64,000 bases of DNA from Bacteroidaceae bacterium (GTDB lineage Bacteria; Bacteroidota; Bacteroidia; Bacteroidales; Bacteroidaceae): positions 1 to 64,000 of the forward strand of contig JAKSIQ010000001.1 of NCBI GenBank assembly GCA_024398755.1, written 5' to 3'. The position numbers and the translations under genes are program-made. The notes under the pieces were generated by a model, which saw only the letters and a list, made by a program, of their open reading frames with translations, made no database searches and had not been told where the DNA came from. Positions 16,027 to 25,108 of this stretch are shown here, in pieces. Within the stretch, counting starts at the first letter, position 1. The number at the start of each line of letters is the position of its first letter.

Positions 16027-17897
16027 TTCACGACAACGCAGCGGAAACAATGATCAGCGCAGAAGAACAGACAACAGAAGGAAAGGTGTTCGCCACTGTT
16101 TCTAAGCCATGGATGGAATATTACAGCGGCAGCACCGAGGGCATATTATCATTGGAATGTGATGCGAAACAGACTGTCTGGAAAAACGTGGAACACGCCA
16201 TGCAGACCATAGGCTTGGACCAGGATGCCATGATATATTTCGGAAGGCACTATTCCAGGCAGGAATTCATTGCAATGGTCCGGAAATGGGCAAGAACATT
16301 CAAAGGTATGGGTATCAGGCCGGAAGAACACGTGTTGCTGTTTGCGCCATTTTCTCCTCAGATTGCCGCAATGATTCTGGCATTGAATGCCATAGGTGCG
16401 ACCGTCGTCATGCCGAACATGCATTCAAGCAAAGAAAGCATAAAGGCATGCGCAGCAGGAACGCGATATGCAATCTGTCTTGACAGCATGTATGACAGGA
16501 TTGCCGGAGCGCACGACTCATTTCAGTTTGAGAAAACGATTATTGTAACAGCTTCGACAGGCATGTCGGAACCGATGCGTCTGATTGCATGGTTGGCAAA
16601 TGCACGTGTTTACATTCATGCACTGAAAGCCGGACGAGGGCGCAACATTACTGTCAGGCAGGTCATAAGGACATACGGCAAGACGTCTGACAGTTTTGAG
16701 GAGCCATTCGTCTCCGGAAGAGTTGCCATGGTGACCGCTTCCGGCGGAACCACTTTGAATGGACAGGCAAAACTTATACAGTGCACCAACGAAAGCATCA
16801 TGTCATTGCTTGAAAATGTATATGTCAGTGCAATAAAGTCAGGTATCCGTCCGGAATCCGGAGACAAGGCTTTAAACATGCTGCCTCCATTTGTCAGCAC
16901 TTCGGAGCTCGTATTGTTTCTGGCCCCTCTGATGATTGGCGCAACTGTCATTGCCGAGCCCAGACTCACACCTTCCACATTTGCAGACAATGATCTCAAA
17001 TACAGGCCACAGATTACCCTGATGCCTGGAAAAGGTTGGGAGGCGTATTTCGCCAAAGTCCGGAAACTTATTGCAAAAGGAAGACGTCCTGATTTGAGCC
17101 ACTGGAAGTTACCGATAGTTGGCGGTGAGGGATGCACGCCGCAGGAACTGGCAGAGTGGAACTCCATAATGAAGGAATGCGGAGCAAAAACCAACATAAT
17201 GCCGGGATATGGCATGAGTGAAGGATTCTCTGTCATGTCTGTCGATTTCAACAATTATGACTATCTGCATAATGAGCGGGACTGCATCCAGGTTGGAAGA
17301 CCACTGTCAGGAATAACAATGGCAGTTTTCGATAAAGACGGAAATGAACTGCCGGCAGGCAGACGTGGAGAACTTTGGGTCAGGACCCCGTCAATGATGA
17401 AAGGATACCTGAACGACGCCAATCTCTCAAAGCAGGTCATGAAAGGCGGATGGTTGCATACAGGTGACCTGTTCGAGATGGACAACAGCGGTGAATTCTT
17501 CTGCTATGGCAGGATGGATGATTACATAATGGCGGCCAATGGCGTAACAGTTTACACTTTCGACATTGCCAACCGTTTGAGAAAAGATCCAGACGTCAGA
17601 CTGGCATTGGTCAACAACATGTCACACCCCGGATGCGAACCACCTTTCCTGGTTGCGCACATAGTGATGAATACCGGAATACACACAAGCCGCAAGGAAT
17701 TGATAGAACGCCTTCAGAACGACATGGCAGAATGGCTGCCGGCCGGTCTGACAATATCGGGATATTATATTCACAAGGAAAGTACCTTCAGCACATCGCC
17801 GGTCATGAAGACTAACAAGAACCACTACAAGAAGATACATACAGGATATCAGATTGTCTGTCATAACGAATTAAAAGAAGTCATATTCAAGATATGA
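16023..17897 (+). CDS. ANL-superfamily AMP-forming ligase (acyl-CoA synthetase-like)
   Basis: The protein has 624 residues. Core motifs of acyl/aryl-adenylating enzymes are in order: a phosphate-binding loop TASGGTTLNGQAK (about 239-251), VGGEGCTPQEL, MPGYGMSEGF (A5), GRRGELWVRTPSMMKGY, LHTGDLFE (A7), GRMDDYIMAANG (A8) and a C-terminal catalytic-Lys region SPVMKTNKNHYKK (A10). It should activate a carboxylate with ATP to an acyl-adenylate and transfer it to CoA or another acceptor. The substrate cannot be read from the sequence. No carrier-protein gene lies nearby. It overlaps both neighbours by 4 bases and sits between a lipoprotein and an RND pump, an unusual context for a cytoplasmic ligase. 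Confidence 0.83.
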   Translation: MIHDNAAETMISAEEQTTEGKVFATVSKPWMEYYSGSTEGILSLECDAKQTVWKNVEHAMQTIGLDQDAMIYFGRHYSRQEFIAMVRKWARTFKGMGIRPEEHVLLFAPFSPQIAAMILALNAIGATVVMPNMHSSKESIKACAAGTRYAICLDSMYDRIAGAHDSFQFEKTIIVTASTGMSEPMRLIAWLANARVYIHALKAGRGRNITVRQVIRTYGKTSDSFEEPFVSGRVAMVTASGGTTLNGQAKLIQCTNESIMSLLENVYVSAIKSGIRPESGDKALNMLPPFVSTSELVLFLAPLMIGATVIAEPRLTPSTFADNDLKYRPQITLMPGKGWEAYFAKVRKLIAKGRRPDLSHWKLPIVGGEGCTPQELAEWNSIMKECGAKTNIMPGYGMSEGFSVMSVDFNNYDYLHNERDCIQVGRPLSGITMAVFDKDGNELPAGRRGELWVRTPSMMKGYLNDANLSKQVMKGGWLHTGDLFEMDNSGEFFCYGRMDDYIMAANGVTVYTFDIANRLRKDPDVRLALVNNMSHPGCEPPFLVAHIVMNTGIHTSRKELIERLQNDMAEWLPAGLTISGYYIHKESTFSTSPVMKTNKNHYKKIHTGYQIVCHNELKEVIFKI

Positions 17898-18928
17898 GAA
17901 TACCAGGTTTATCATTATTACTGGCCGCCATCCCCGTTTCGCTGGTTTCCTGTCAGCGGAACAGTTTTGAGCCGGCACCAGTTCATGTCAAAGTCATGCA
18001 GGCCGCTGCATCATCAGTTTCATACAATGGCAGATACACGGGATCAGTCTGTTCCGCGACATCTGCAAACCTTTCTTTCGGCATTCCCGGCATTGTTGTA
18101 GAAGTGGCGGTATCAGAAGGCCAGGATGTAAAAGAAGGGGAACTTCTTGCCAGAATTGATGACACGTCATATATCAGCGCATATGGTACGGCAAAATCGC
18201 TGTATGATCAGGCGCAGGATGCCTATAACCGCCTGAAGGGTCTTCATGACAGCAAATCGCTGGCCGATATCAAATGGGTTGAAGTTGAAAGTCAGCTTGC
18301 ACAGACAAAGAACATGCTGGATATTGCGGAAAAGGAGTTGGGCAACTGCAGAATTACAGCTCCATTTTCCGGAACGATAAGCACACGTAACATTGAGCCG
18401 GGCCAATACAGTGTTCCCGCTGTGACGGCCTTCACAATAATCAATCCTGACGACATGATGTGCACTTTCAGCGTTCCCGAAAACGAAGTGTCATTGTTCC
18501 GTTATGGAATGACAGCCAGAGTGACGATACCGTCCCTTGACAATGAGGTCATGGACGGCACAGTCTGCAGAATAGGAACATCGGCCAGTCTGATGACGCA
18601 CGCTTATGAGGTGGGAGTGGAAATAGGCAGTGCTCCCGGAGTTCTCCGTCCGGGCATGATTTGCAGCATATCAGTCAATCTGCATCCGGATGAAATGGCG
18701 GACAAGCAGATTGTTCTTCCGTCCAATGCCATTATGCTTGACTTTGACAACAGCCACTATGTTTGGGTGGCACAAGGTGACACCATCGCCACAAGACGCA
18801 GCATTGGAATTGGAAGGGCTGTTGCAAATGGCATTGAAGTCATTTCCGGCTTGGACGGGAATGAAAGCATAATTACAGACGGACTTCTCAAAATAAGTGA
18901 AGGTTCAAAAATCATTATCTGCGAATGA
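17894..18928 (+). CDS. RND efflux periplasmic adaptor (membrane fusion protein), lipoprotein
   Basis: The protein has 344 residues with a lipoprotein signal (lipobox LVSC). The adaptor layout is clear: a biotinyl-lipoyl half (GIVVEVAVSEGQDVKEGELL), an alpha-hairpin of about 80 residues, the second lipoyl half (CRITAPFSGTISTRNIEPGQ), a beta-barrel (MMCTFSVPENEVSLF) and a membrane-proximal domain. It links the inner-membrane pump to the outer-membrane channel encoded downstream. The 4-base overlaps on both sides indicate coupled translation. Confidence 0.92.
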   Translation: MRIPGLSLLLAAIPVSLVSCQRNSFEPAPVHVKVMQAAASSVSYNGRYTGSVCSATSANLSFGIPGIVVEVAVSEGQDVKEGELLARIDDTSYISAYGTAKSLYDQAQDAYNRLKGLHDSKSLADIKWVEVESQLAQTKNMLDIAEKELGNCRITAPFSGTISTRNIEPGQYSVPAVTAFTIINPDDMMCTFSVPENEVSLFRYGMTARVTIPSLDNEVMDGTVCRIGTSASLMTHAYEVGVEIGSAPGVLRPGMICSISVNLHPDEMADKQIVLPSNAIMLDFDNSHYVWVAQGDTIATRRSIGIGRAVANGIEVISGLDGNESIITDGLLKISEGSKIIICE

Positions 18929-21900
18929 TGGACAGAAAAAGTGAAAGTTTCGTGCACACCGCATTCAGACATCACAGCATTGTGATACTGGTATGCTGCA
19001 TGCTTATTGTTGCTGGAATTCTGTCACTCAAGTACATAAACAAAAACGAGTTCCCGAATTTCAACATACGTCAGGGTGTAGTAGCGGCCGTATATCCGGG
19101 CGCCACTCCGGAACAGGTGGAAAACGAAGTGACCAGACCGCTTGAAGACTTCATTTTCAAATTCAAGGAGGTAAACAAGGAAAACACCCGCTCGATATCA
19201 CAAAGCGGAATGAGCATTGTCATTGTTTCCCTGAACTATGACATGAACGACCAGGAAGCCTTCTGGGCCAAATTCAAGGATGGCATGTCAGAGTTCAAGT
19301 CCGAACTGCCGGCTGGAGTTGTGGGAACCCAGGTCATTGATGATTTCGGTGAATGTTCCGCCATGCTTGTCACTTTCCAGAGCGATGACAAGACGTATCC
19401 GCAGCTCATGCATTACGTTGATGAGCTTAAGACCAGACTGCGTCCTATAAGTTCCGTTGGAAGAATGACGGTGTCCGGCATGCAGGACCAGCAGATAAGC
19501 ATCCGTCTTGATGCCAGCCGGCTGGCACACTACGGTCTGAATGACAAAGTGCTTGCCACATCAATGTTTGCAAAGACTTTCAACACTTCGCCAGGAGCAT
19601 TGAGGTCAGGAGAACTCATACAGCCGATATATGTTGACCGCAACAGGAACAACGAGTATGACATTGCCAACATGGTGATTCTGAACGATCCTGATTTTGG
19701 AACAGTCAGACTCAAGGATATCGGAGAAGTTGTCAGGGAGTATCCGGAACCTACGGAATACATTACCGACAACGGCCACAAGTGCCTGTTGTTGAGCATT
19801 GAGATGAAGAAGGACAAGGATATTGTAGACATGGGGCACAAAGTCAAAAAGGTAATTGACGAATTCTCACAGGAACTGCCTTCTGACATAACGCTGAACA
19901 ATATCACCGATCAGACCCAGGTTGTCGAAGATTCGGTATACAATTTCCTCAAGGAGCTTGTCATTGCCATAATTGCTGTCATTCTGGTAGTCGTTCTGCT
20001 GCTTCCTATACGCACGGCACTGGTGGCGGCATTGACCATACCGGTCACAGTATTCATTTCACTGGCTCTGTTTTACATATTCGGTCTTGAACTTGATACC
20101 ATTACCCTGTGTCTTCTTGTAGTGACTTTGGGAATGATTGTCGATGATGCCATTGTCATAATAGACGCATATCTGGAACGGATATCACAGATTACTGACC
20201 TTGACGACGAAAAGCGCAAGGAAGCATCAATCTGGTCTGCAAGGCATTACTTCAAATCAGTATTGTCTGCCACGTTGGCCATTACCGCGACATTCTACCC
20301 GATATTGTACACCGTCAAGGGAATACTCAAAGACTTTCTGCACGACTTTCCACTGGGAATAACAATCATACTGTTCGTTTCCTTGCTGATTGCACAGGTG
20401 CTGGTCCCCTACCTGCAGTATGTGTTCATCAAAGAGCCTCCAAAGAAACGGTCATCGTTTCTATGTTTTGTACAGAAGGAATACAACACCCTGATTGAAC
20501 GATGCTTCAGACACCCTATAAAGACAATGATATGGGGATTTGTCAGTGTTGCTGTCGGAGTCATCATGATATTGGAGGTACCACAGAGACTGATACCTAC
20601 AGCCGAACGTAATCAGTTCGCCGTTGAGATTTATCTGCCTGGAGGTACATCATTGGAAAAGACATCAATGATAGCCGACTCGCTTGAGCACATGATATCA
20701 AAAGATGACCGGGTTGTGAGCATAGCATCGTTCAAAGGTTGCAGTTCGCCCAGATTCCAGACAAGCTATGCGCCTCATTTTCCCGGCTCGAATTTTGCAC
20801 AATTCATTGTCAATACTACAGACAACAAAGCAACGGTATCCCTGCTCGATGACCTGGAACCCAAGTATCACAATTATTTCCCCGAGGCTTTCATACGTTT
20901 CAAGCAGTTGAACTACTCCGACAAGGATTACCCCATAGAAGTTATTCTTGAAGGCAGCAGTCTGAATGATCTCAGAATGGCAGTTGACAGTGTCAAGTCA
21001 ATAATGAGAAGTATGCCCGAACTTGAGAATCCACGTTCCAATCTGGGCGACATGTCACCGTCGGCACACATTGTAGTCGATGCCGAACAGGCCGCCCGAT
21101 ATGGAGTCAGCAACTCCATCATGGAACTCAACATGCTGTTGAGATACAGCAGTGGAATTAAAGTGGGAACAGTTTGGGAAGACGGGTATGAAACGCCATT
21201 AGTCATAATGAGCAACCACAAAGGTCATGCTACGGTCAAGGACCTTGAGCAGGAACCTGTTCCTACAAATGCCGGATTGTCATCGGTTCCCATGGGACAG
21301 ATAGCAGTCATAGAACCGGGATGGGAAGAATATTCCATTCCACATTTGAACGGCATACGCTCAGCTACCGTAATGAGCGAATTCCGTCGCGATGCGAAAG
21401 GCAATGGCATGTCTGCCGCATACAAAATCAAAAAGGAACTCAAAAGGAAGGGCGAGGAATTCATTCCTGAAGGAATCAAAATCAAATTCGGAGGAGACTA
21501 CCTGGATTTCCAGACATACATGCCCGGTATCCTATGGGGACTGGTCGGAGCTATCATTGTCAATTTCATAATCATGCTGATTCATTTCCACAGAGTCTCA
21601 ACGGCCACACTGCTGCTATGCTGCTTCTTGCTGACACTATTCGGCACAGCAGCCGGTACCCTGATGTTCAGAGTGGATTTCGGTACAACTTCGGTTCTCG
21701 GTATGGTAACCCTGATGGGTGTACTTGTACGTAACTGCACAATCATGATAGATTACACAGAACAGCTTATTGAAGAAGGCATGCCGCTGTACGCCGCTTG
21801 TCTTGCATCGGCAGAAAGACGAATGCGCCCCATACTGCTGACATCGGTTGCCGCCGCTGTAGGCGTAGTACCGATGATAATCAGCCATAACAGTCTGTGG

Positions 21901-22011
21901 ATGCCTATGGGAACAGTAATATTTGCAGGAACGCTATGCACTATGTTCTTTATAGTCACAATCATTCCTGTAGCATTTTATCTGGTAAACAAAAAAGGAA
22001 AAACAGAATGA
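18925..22011 (+). CDS. RND-family efflux transporter permease
   Basis: The protein has 1028 residues, with 12 membrane helices and two large periplasmic loops typical of AcrB-like pumps. The N-terminal motif SIVILVCCMLIVAG and the porter sequence YPGATPEQVENEVTRPLE are family hallmarks. TM4 retains the two proton-relay aspartates (GMIVDDAIV, about residue 409). In TM10 the partner basic residue appears as Arg (GVLVRNCTIM) where drug pumps usually have Lys. This preserves the charge but marks a divergent branch. It overlaps the adaptor and TolC genes by 4 bases each. Substrate unknown; coupling to the AMP-ligase suggests an amphipathic or acyl-type molecule (inference). Confidence 0.93.
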   Translation: MMDRKSESFVHTAFRHHSIVILVCCMLIVAGILSLKYINKNEFPNFNIRQGVVAAVYPGATPEQVENEVTRPLEDFIFKFKEVNKENTRSISQSGMSIVIVSLNYDMNDQEAFWAKFKDGMSEFKSELPAGVVGTQVIDDFGECSAMLVTFQSDDKTYPQLMHYVDELKTRLRPISSVGRMTVSGMQDQQISIRLDASRLAHYGLNDKVLATSMFAKTFNTSPGALRSGELIQPIYVDRNRNNEYDIANMVILNDPDFGTVRLKDIGEVVREYPEPTEYITDNGHKCLLLSIEMKKDKDIVDMGHKVKKVIDEFSQELPSDITLNNITDQTQVVEDSVYNFLKELVIAIIAVILVVVLLLPIRTALVAALTIPVTVFISLALFYIFGLELDTITLCLLVVTLGMIVDDAIVIIDAYLERISQITDLDDEKRKEASIWSARHYFKSVLSATLAITATFYPILYTVKGILKDFLHDFPLGITIILFVSLLIAQVLVPYLQYVFIKEPPKKRSSFLCFVQKEYNTLIERCFRHPIKTMIWGFVSVAVGVIMILEVPQRLIPTAERNQFAVEIYLPGGTSLEKTSMIADSLEHMISKDDRVVSIASFKGCSSPRFQTSYAPHFPGSNFAQFIVNTTDNKATVSLLDDLEPKYHNYFPEAFIRFKQLNYSDKDYPIEVILEGSSLNDLRMAVDSVKSIMRSMPELENPRSNLGDMSPSAHIVVDAEQAARYGVSNSIMELNMLLRYSSGIKVGTVWEDGYETPLVIMSNHKGHATVKDLEQEPVPTNAGLSSVPMGQIAVIEPGWEEYSIPHLNGIRSATVMSEFRRDAKGNGMSAAYKIKKELKRKGEEFIPEGIKIKFGGDYLDFQTYMPGILWGLVGAIIVNFIIMLIHFHRVSTATLLLCCFLLTLFGTAAGTLMFRVDFGTTSVLGMVTLMGVLVRNCTIMIDYTEQLIEEGMPLYAACLASAERRMRPILLTSVAAAVGVVPMIISHNSLWMPMGTVIFAGTLCTMFFIVTIIPVAFYLVNKKGKTE

Positions 22012-23372
22012 GATTATACAAACTTAACCCATTGTTCGTTCTGCTGAGTCTTTTCAGCATACAGGCCACCGCCCGCGAATACACTCTTGATTCATGCATT
22101 GAGCTGGCTTTGAAAAACGACATTTCCATAAAGAACGCGCGGATTGACATGCAGATGGCCGATGAAGACAGCAAATTCGCCTTCACAAAGTATTTCCCCA
22201 CCGTTACCGCCAATGCAACAGGATTCATTGCCGCCAGACAGCTTGTCCGCACGGAAGTTCCGATTTTCAGTATTGATGAGAACACGGTTATTCCGATTAT
22301 CAATGAGAATGTCATATCCAACATGGATATCACATACAACCTGAATATCATAAGACAAGGCGTATTCGGAACCGTAAGTGCCATTCAGCCAGTATACGCA
22401 GGAGGTCAGATTGTCAACGGCAACAGACTGGCTGCTCTGCAGAAGGAAGTACGCAGGCTGCAATATGAAATGACACGCGATCAGGTGATTCAGAATGTTG
22501 AAGAGTATTACTGGCAGATGGTTGCCGTTCACAGTTCTCTCAAGTCTCTTGATGCCGCCGACCTGTTGCTTGATTCACTTATGGCTACTGTCGTACAATT
22601 ATGTTCAGCCGGAGTTGCAACCAGCGGAGATCTGTTAAGCGTGGAATTGAAGAAGGAAGAACTGATATCACAGAGAATAAAAGTCAATAATGGTCTGGAA
22701 CTTCTAAGACTTGTTCTTGCACAGCTTACAGGAAGCGACATGGACAGTTTCAGTGTTGTCATTCCAGACTCGCTGTCAACTCCGGACTCCCCTGAAAAGT
22801 GGTTCATAGAACCGTCAGAAGCCGCGCATTCACGCAACGAGCTATCTCTGGCGGAAAAAGCACTGGCATCTGAAGAGCTCAACATCAAAGTTGAACGCGG
22901 AAAGCTGATGCCGACAGTAGGAATCGGCGCACTGGCAATCGGTTCAGACATTGACATACAGGGCGGATTTGAAAAGAACAGAAGTCATAATCTGCTTGGC
23001 ATTGCCACAGTAAACATTCCATTATCGGATTGGTGGGGAGGAAGTCACAATATCAAAAAATCCAGACTGTCACAACAGAAAGCAAGCAATATCAAAGATG
23101 ATGCTTATTCCCAGCTTCAGCTTGACATACGCTCCGCATGGAATTCTCTGACTGAAGCATGGGCTCAAATTGAGGTTGCACGCAAAAGGTGTGACTCTTC
23201 GGCCGAAAATCTGCGTGTCATGACAGGGCAGTACAATGCCGGTATAGAGACACTTTCATCAATGCTTGAATCCGTCACAAATGCTACTGAGGCTCAGGCA
23301 AACCTGGCAGCAGCTCAAGCCACATATCTGTCTTGTCTGGCATCGTACAAAATAAAAACCTGCCAGCAATAA
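22008..23372 (+). CDS. TolC family outer-membrane efflux protein
   Basis: The protein has 454 residues with a Sec signal peptide (cleavage near ATARE). Two OEP repeats of long coiled-coil helices are visible, starting with YTLDSCIELALKNDISIKNA and later SLAEKALASEELNIKVERGKLMPTVGIGA. The repeat ends with RCDSSAENLRVMTGQYNAG. It forms the outer-membrane exit duct of the tripartite pump. ATG 22008 overlaps the RND stop by 4 bases, so I reject a longer frame starting inside the RND gene. It is the last gene of the operon, followed by a strong hairpin. Confidence 0.93.
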   Translation: MRLYKLNPLFVLLSLFSIQATAREYTLDSCIELALKNDISIKNARIDMQMADEDSKFAFTKYFPTVTANATGFIAARQLVRTEVPIFSIDENTVIPIINENVISNMDITYNLNIIRQGVFGTVSAIQPVYAGGQIVNGNRLAALQKEVRRLQYEMTRDQVIQNVEEYYWQMVAVHSSLKSLDAADLLLDSLMATVVQLCSAGVATSGDLLSVELKKEELISQRIKVNNGLELLRLVLAQLTGSDMDSFSVVIPDSLSTPDSPEKWFIEPSEAAHSRNELSLAEKALASEELNIKVERGKLMPTVGIGALAIGSDIDIQGGFEKNRSHNLLGIATVNIPLSDWWGGSHNIKKSRLSQQKASNIKDDAYSQLQLDIRSAWNSLTEAWAQIEVARKRCDSSAENLRVMTGQYNAGIETLSSMLESVTNATEAQANLAAAQATYLSCLASYKIKTCQQ

Positions 23373-23375
23373 TAA

Positions 23376-23417
23376 AAAAGAGTCCTGCGTCACTTAATTG
23401 GTACGCAGGACTCTTTT
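23376..23417. terminator. Strong bidirectional terminator between the TolC and GH51 genes
   Basis: There is a perfect 15-bp stem (23376-23390 with 23403-23417) with a 12-base loop, A-rich on its left flank and T-ended on its right. It starts 3 bases after the TolC stop and ends 22 bases before the convergent GH51 stop, so it can terminate both transcripts. Confidence 0.92.
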
Positions 23418-23438
23418 GGAAAGATATCTGATACGGAT

Positions 23439-25010
23439 TTACTCTATCTCGAGAGTTACGATACTTGCAGCCGGAATTGTCAAAGCAATTGACCCTGATT
23501 TCTTGTCAATCTTTGCTCCGGAGAAATCAACAAGTTTAATCTTGTCAGGCTCTTCAAATGAATTGAAATCTGTGGGATTGTCACTGGTAAGAATCTTGGC
23601 ACTGACTTTATTGGCCTTCATTCCGTTCAGCTTTACTGACACCTCCTGTTCCTGATCAAACTTCACATTTGACATTGACACATGTAACTTGCCGTTCTTG
23701 TCCTTTGAAGCAGTGCTTGATAACATAGGTAGCGGACGAGTTGCCGTTTCATCAGGATTTGCAGCATAGCGCTCATTAGGAGTAAGCTTGACTTCTACGT
23801 TTTCAAGGCTTGTAGGAATGTATGTGGCATCCATATGAGGCTTGTACATGTAATACAGCCAATATGTAGGAGTAAGCACCATCTTGTCTTCCTTTGTCAG
23901 TATCATAGACTGAAGCACATTGGCAACCTGCGCAATGTTGGTCATCTGGATTCTGTCGCAGTATTTGTGGAAAACGTCAAGTGACAGTGATGCAACGAGA
24001 GCGTCACGCATGGTATTCTGCTGGTACAGCTGGGTTCCCGGCTCCGGTTCCCACCATGTGCCCCACTCGTCAACAAGCAGAGGAATGGTATTTTCAGGAT
24101 CAGCCTTGCTCATAATGGCAAGATGCTTCTGGATGACCGGTTCAATTCCAAGGCACTTGCCAAGGCACCAGTAATAATCATCCTGATCAAAGCCCAGTGC
24201 AGGCTTCTTGGCTCCAACCCATCCTGACACGGTATAATAATGAAGCGATACGGCATTTGCCATAGAACCTATACGGTCCATAAGAACCTGAGTCCATTCA
24301 TAGTCGTAATCGGAAGCTCCGCTTGCTATCTTGAACAGACTGGTACCATTGAAATCACGGCAATATGTCTGATAGCGTCTGAATATATCAGAATAGTACT
24401 CAGGACGCATATTGCCACCGCAACCCCAAGCCTCGTTGCCGACACCTATATACTTGACGTGCCATGGTTCCTTCCTTCCGTTCTGTTCACGGATCTTGGC
24501 CTGAGGTCCGTTTGCAGCATTCATATACTCAATCCACTGGGCTGCCTCCTGTACTGAACCGCTGCCTACATTCAATGAAATGTACGGTTCGCAACCAAGC
24601 ATTTCACACAGGTTCAGGAACTCATGTGTACCGAAACTGTTGTCTTCAACTATACCTCCCCAGTTGTTGTTCACCATAACCGGACGGGTTTCCTTTGGTC
24701 CGATGCCGTCCTGCCAATGGTATTCATCGGCATAGCATCCACCCGGCCAGCGCATTACAGGAACCTCAAGGTCTTTAAGTGCATTGAACACATCCTTACG
24801 GTATCCGTCAATATTTGGAATTGATGATTCAGGGCCTACCCACAAACCGCCATAAATACAAGTTCCAAGGTGCTCAGAGAACTGTCCGTAAATGTTTTTG
24901 TTGATTGTTGCCCCAGGTTGGTCAGCGTTGACCGTCACGGTCACTGGATTTGACTTTGCGCTGGCAGTCATGGCTGCAGTCAGAGCAAGAGCGAAAATTA
25001 GTTTCTTCAT
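23439..25010 (-). CDS. GH51 alpha-L-arabinofuranosidase, secreted
   Basis: The protein has 523 residues with a signal peptide (cleavage near ASAKS). It is a clan GH-A retaining enzyme that removes alpha-L-arabinofuranosyl side chains from arabinan or arabinoxylan. The acid/base Glu193 lies in GVGNEAWG and the nucleophile Glu315 in LLVDEWGTWW. The N-terminal family signature NKNIYGQFSEHLG and the RWPGG segment are present, and a C-terminal beta-sandwich follows. Length is normal for GH51. ATG 25010 starts the signal peptide; an upstream in-frame start adds 30 unrelated residues. It is a single gene, convergent with the efflux operon and divergent from mltG. Confidence 0.95.
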   Translation of the reverse strand: MKKLIFALALTAAMTASAKSNPVTVTVNADQPGATINKNIYGQFSEHLGTCIYGGLWVGPESSIPNIDGYRKDVFNALKDLEVPVMRWPGGCYADEYHWQDGIGPKETRPVMVNNNWGGIVEDNSFGTHEFLNLCEMLGCEPYISLNVGSGSVQEAAQWIEYMNAANGPQAKIREQNGRKEPWHVKYIGVGNEAWGCGGNMRPEYYSDIFRRYQTYCRDFNGTSLFKIASGASDYDYEWTQVLMDRIGSMANAVSLHYYTVSGWVGAKKPALGFDQDDYYWCLGKCLGIEPVIQKHLAIMSKADPENTIPLLVDEWGTWWEPEPGTQLYQQNTMRDALVASLSLDVFHKYCDRIQMTNIAQVANVLQSMILTKEDKMVLTPTYWLYYMYKPHMDATYIPTSLENVEVKLTPNERYAANPDETATRPLPMLSSTASKDKNGKLHVSMSNVKFDQEQEVSVKLNGMKANKVSAKILTSDNPTDFNSFEEPDKIKLVDFSGAKIDKKSGSIALTIPAASIVTLEIE

Positions 25011-25054
25011 ATTCGGTTCATTGATAATTGGTTCTGTAAAGGTATGGAAAAGAC

Positions 25055-25085
25055 TTTGAAAGAGAGAGCGAATTGAGTAATTTTG
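25055..25085 (+). promoter_or_regulatory. Bacteroidetes-type promoter for mltG
   Basis: TTTG (25055-25058), N19 and TAATTTTG (25078-25085) match the consensus exactly. The start near 25091 lies 18 bases before ATG 25109 and rules out the upstream in-frame start at 25073. Confidence 0.88.
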
Positions 25086-25108
25086 CCATACGAACGTCAA
25101 ATAATAAG

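Noticed and set aside
16616..17254. Open frame of 212 codons on the minus strand
   Set aside because: It is antisense to the AMP-forming ligase, whose family motifs are continuous on the other strand.
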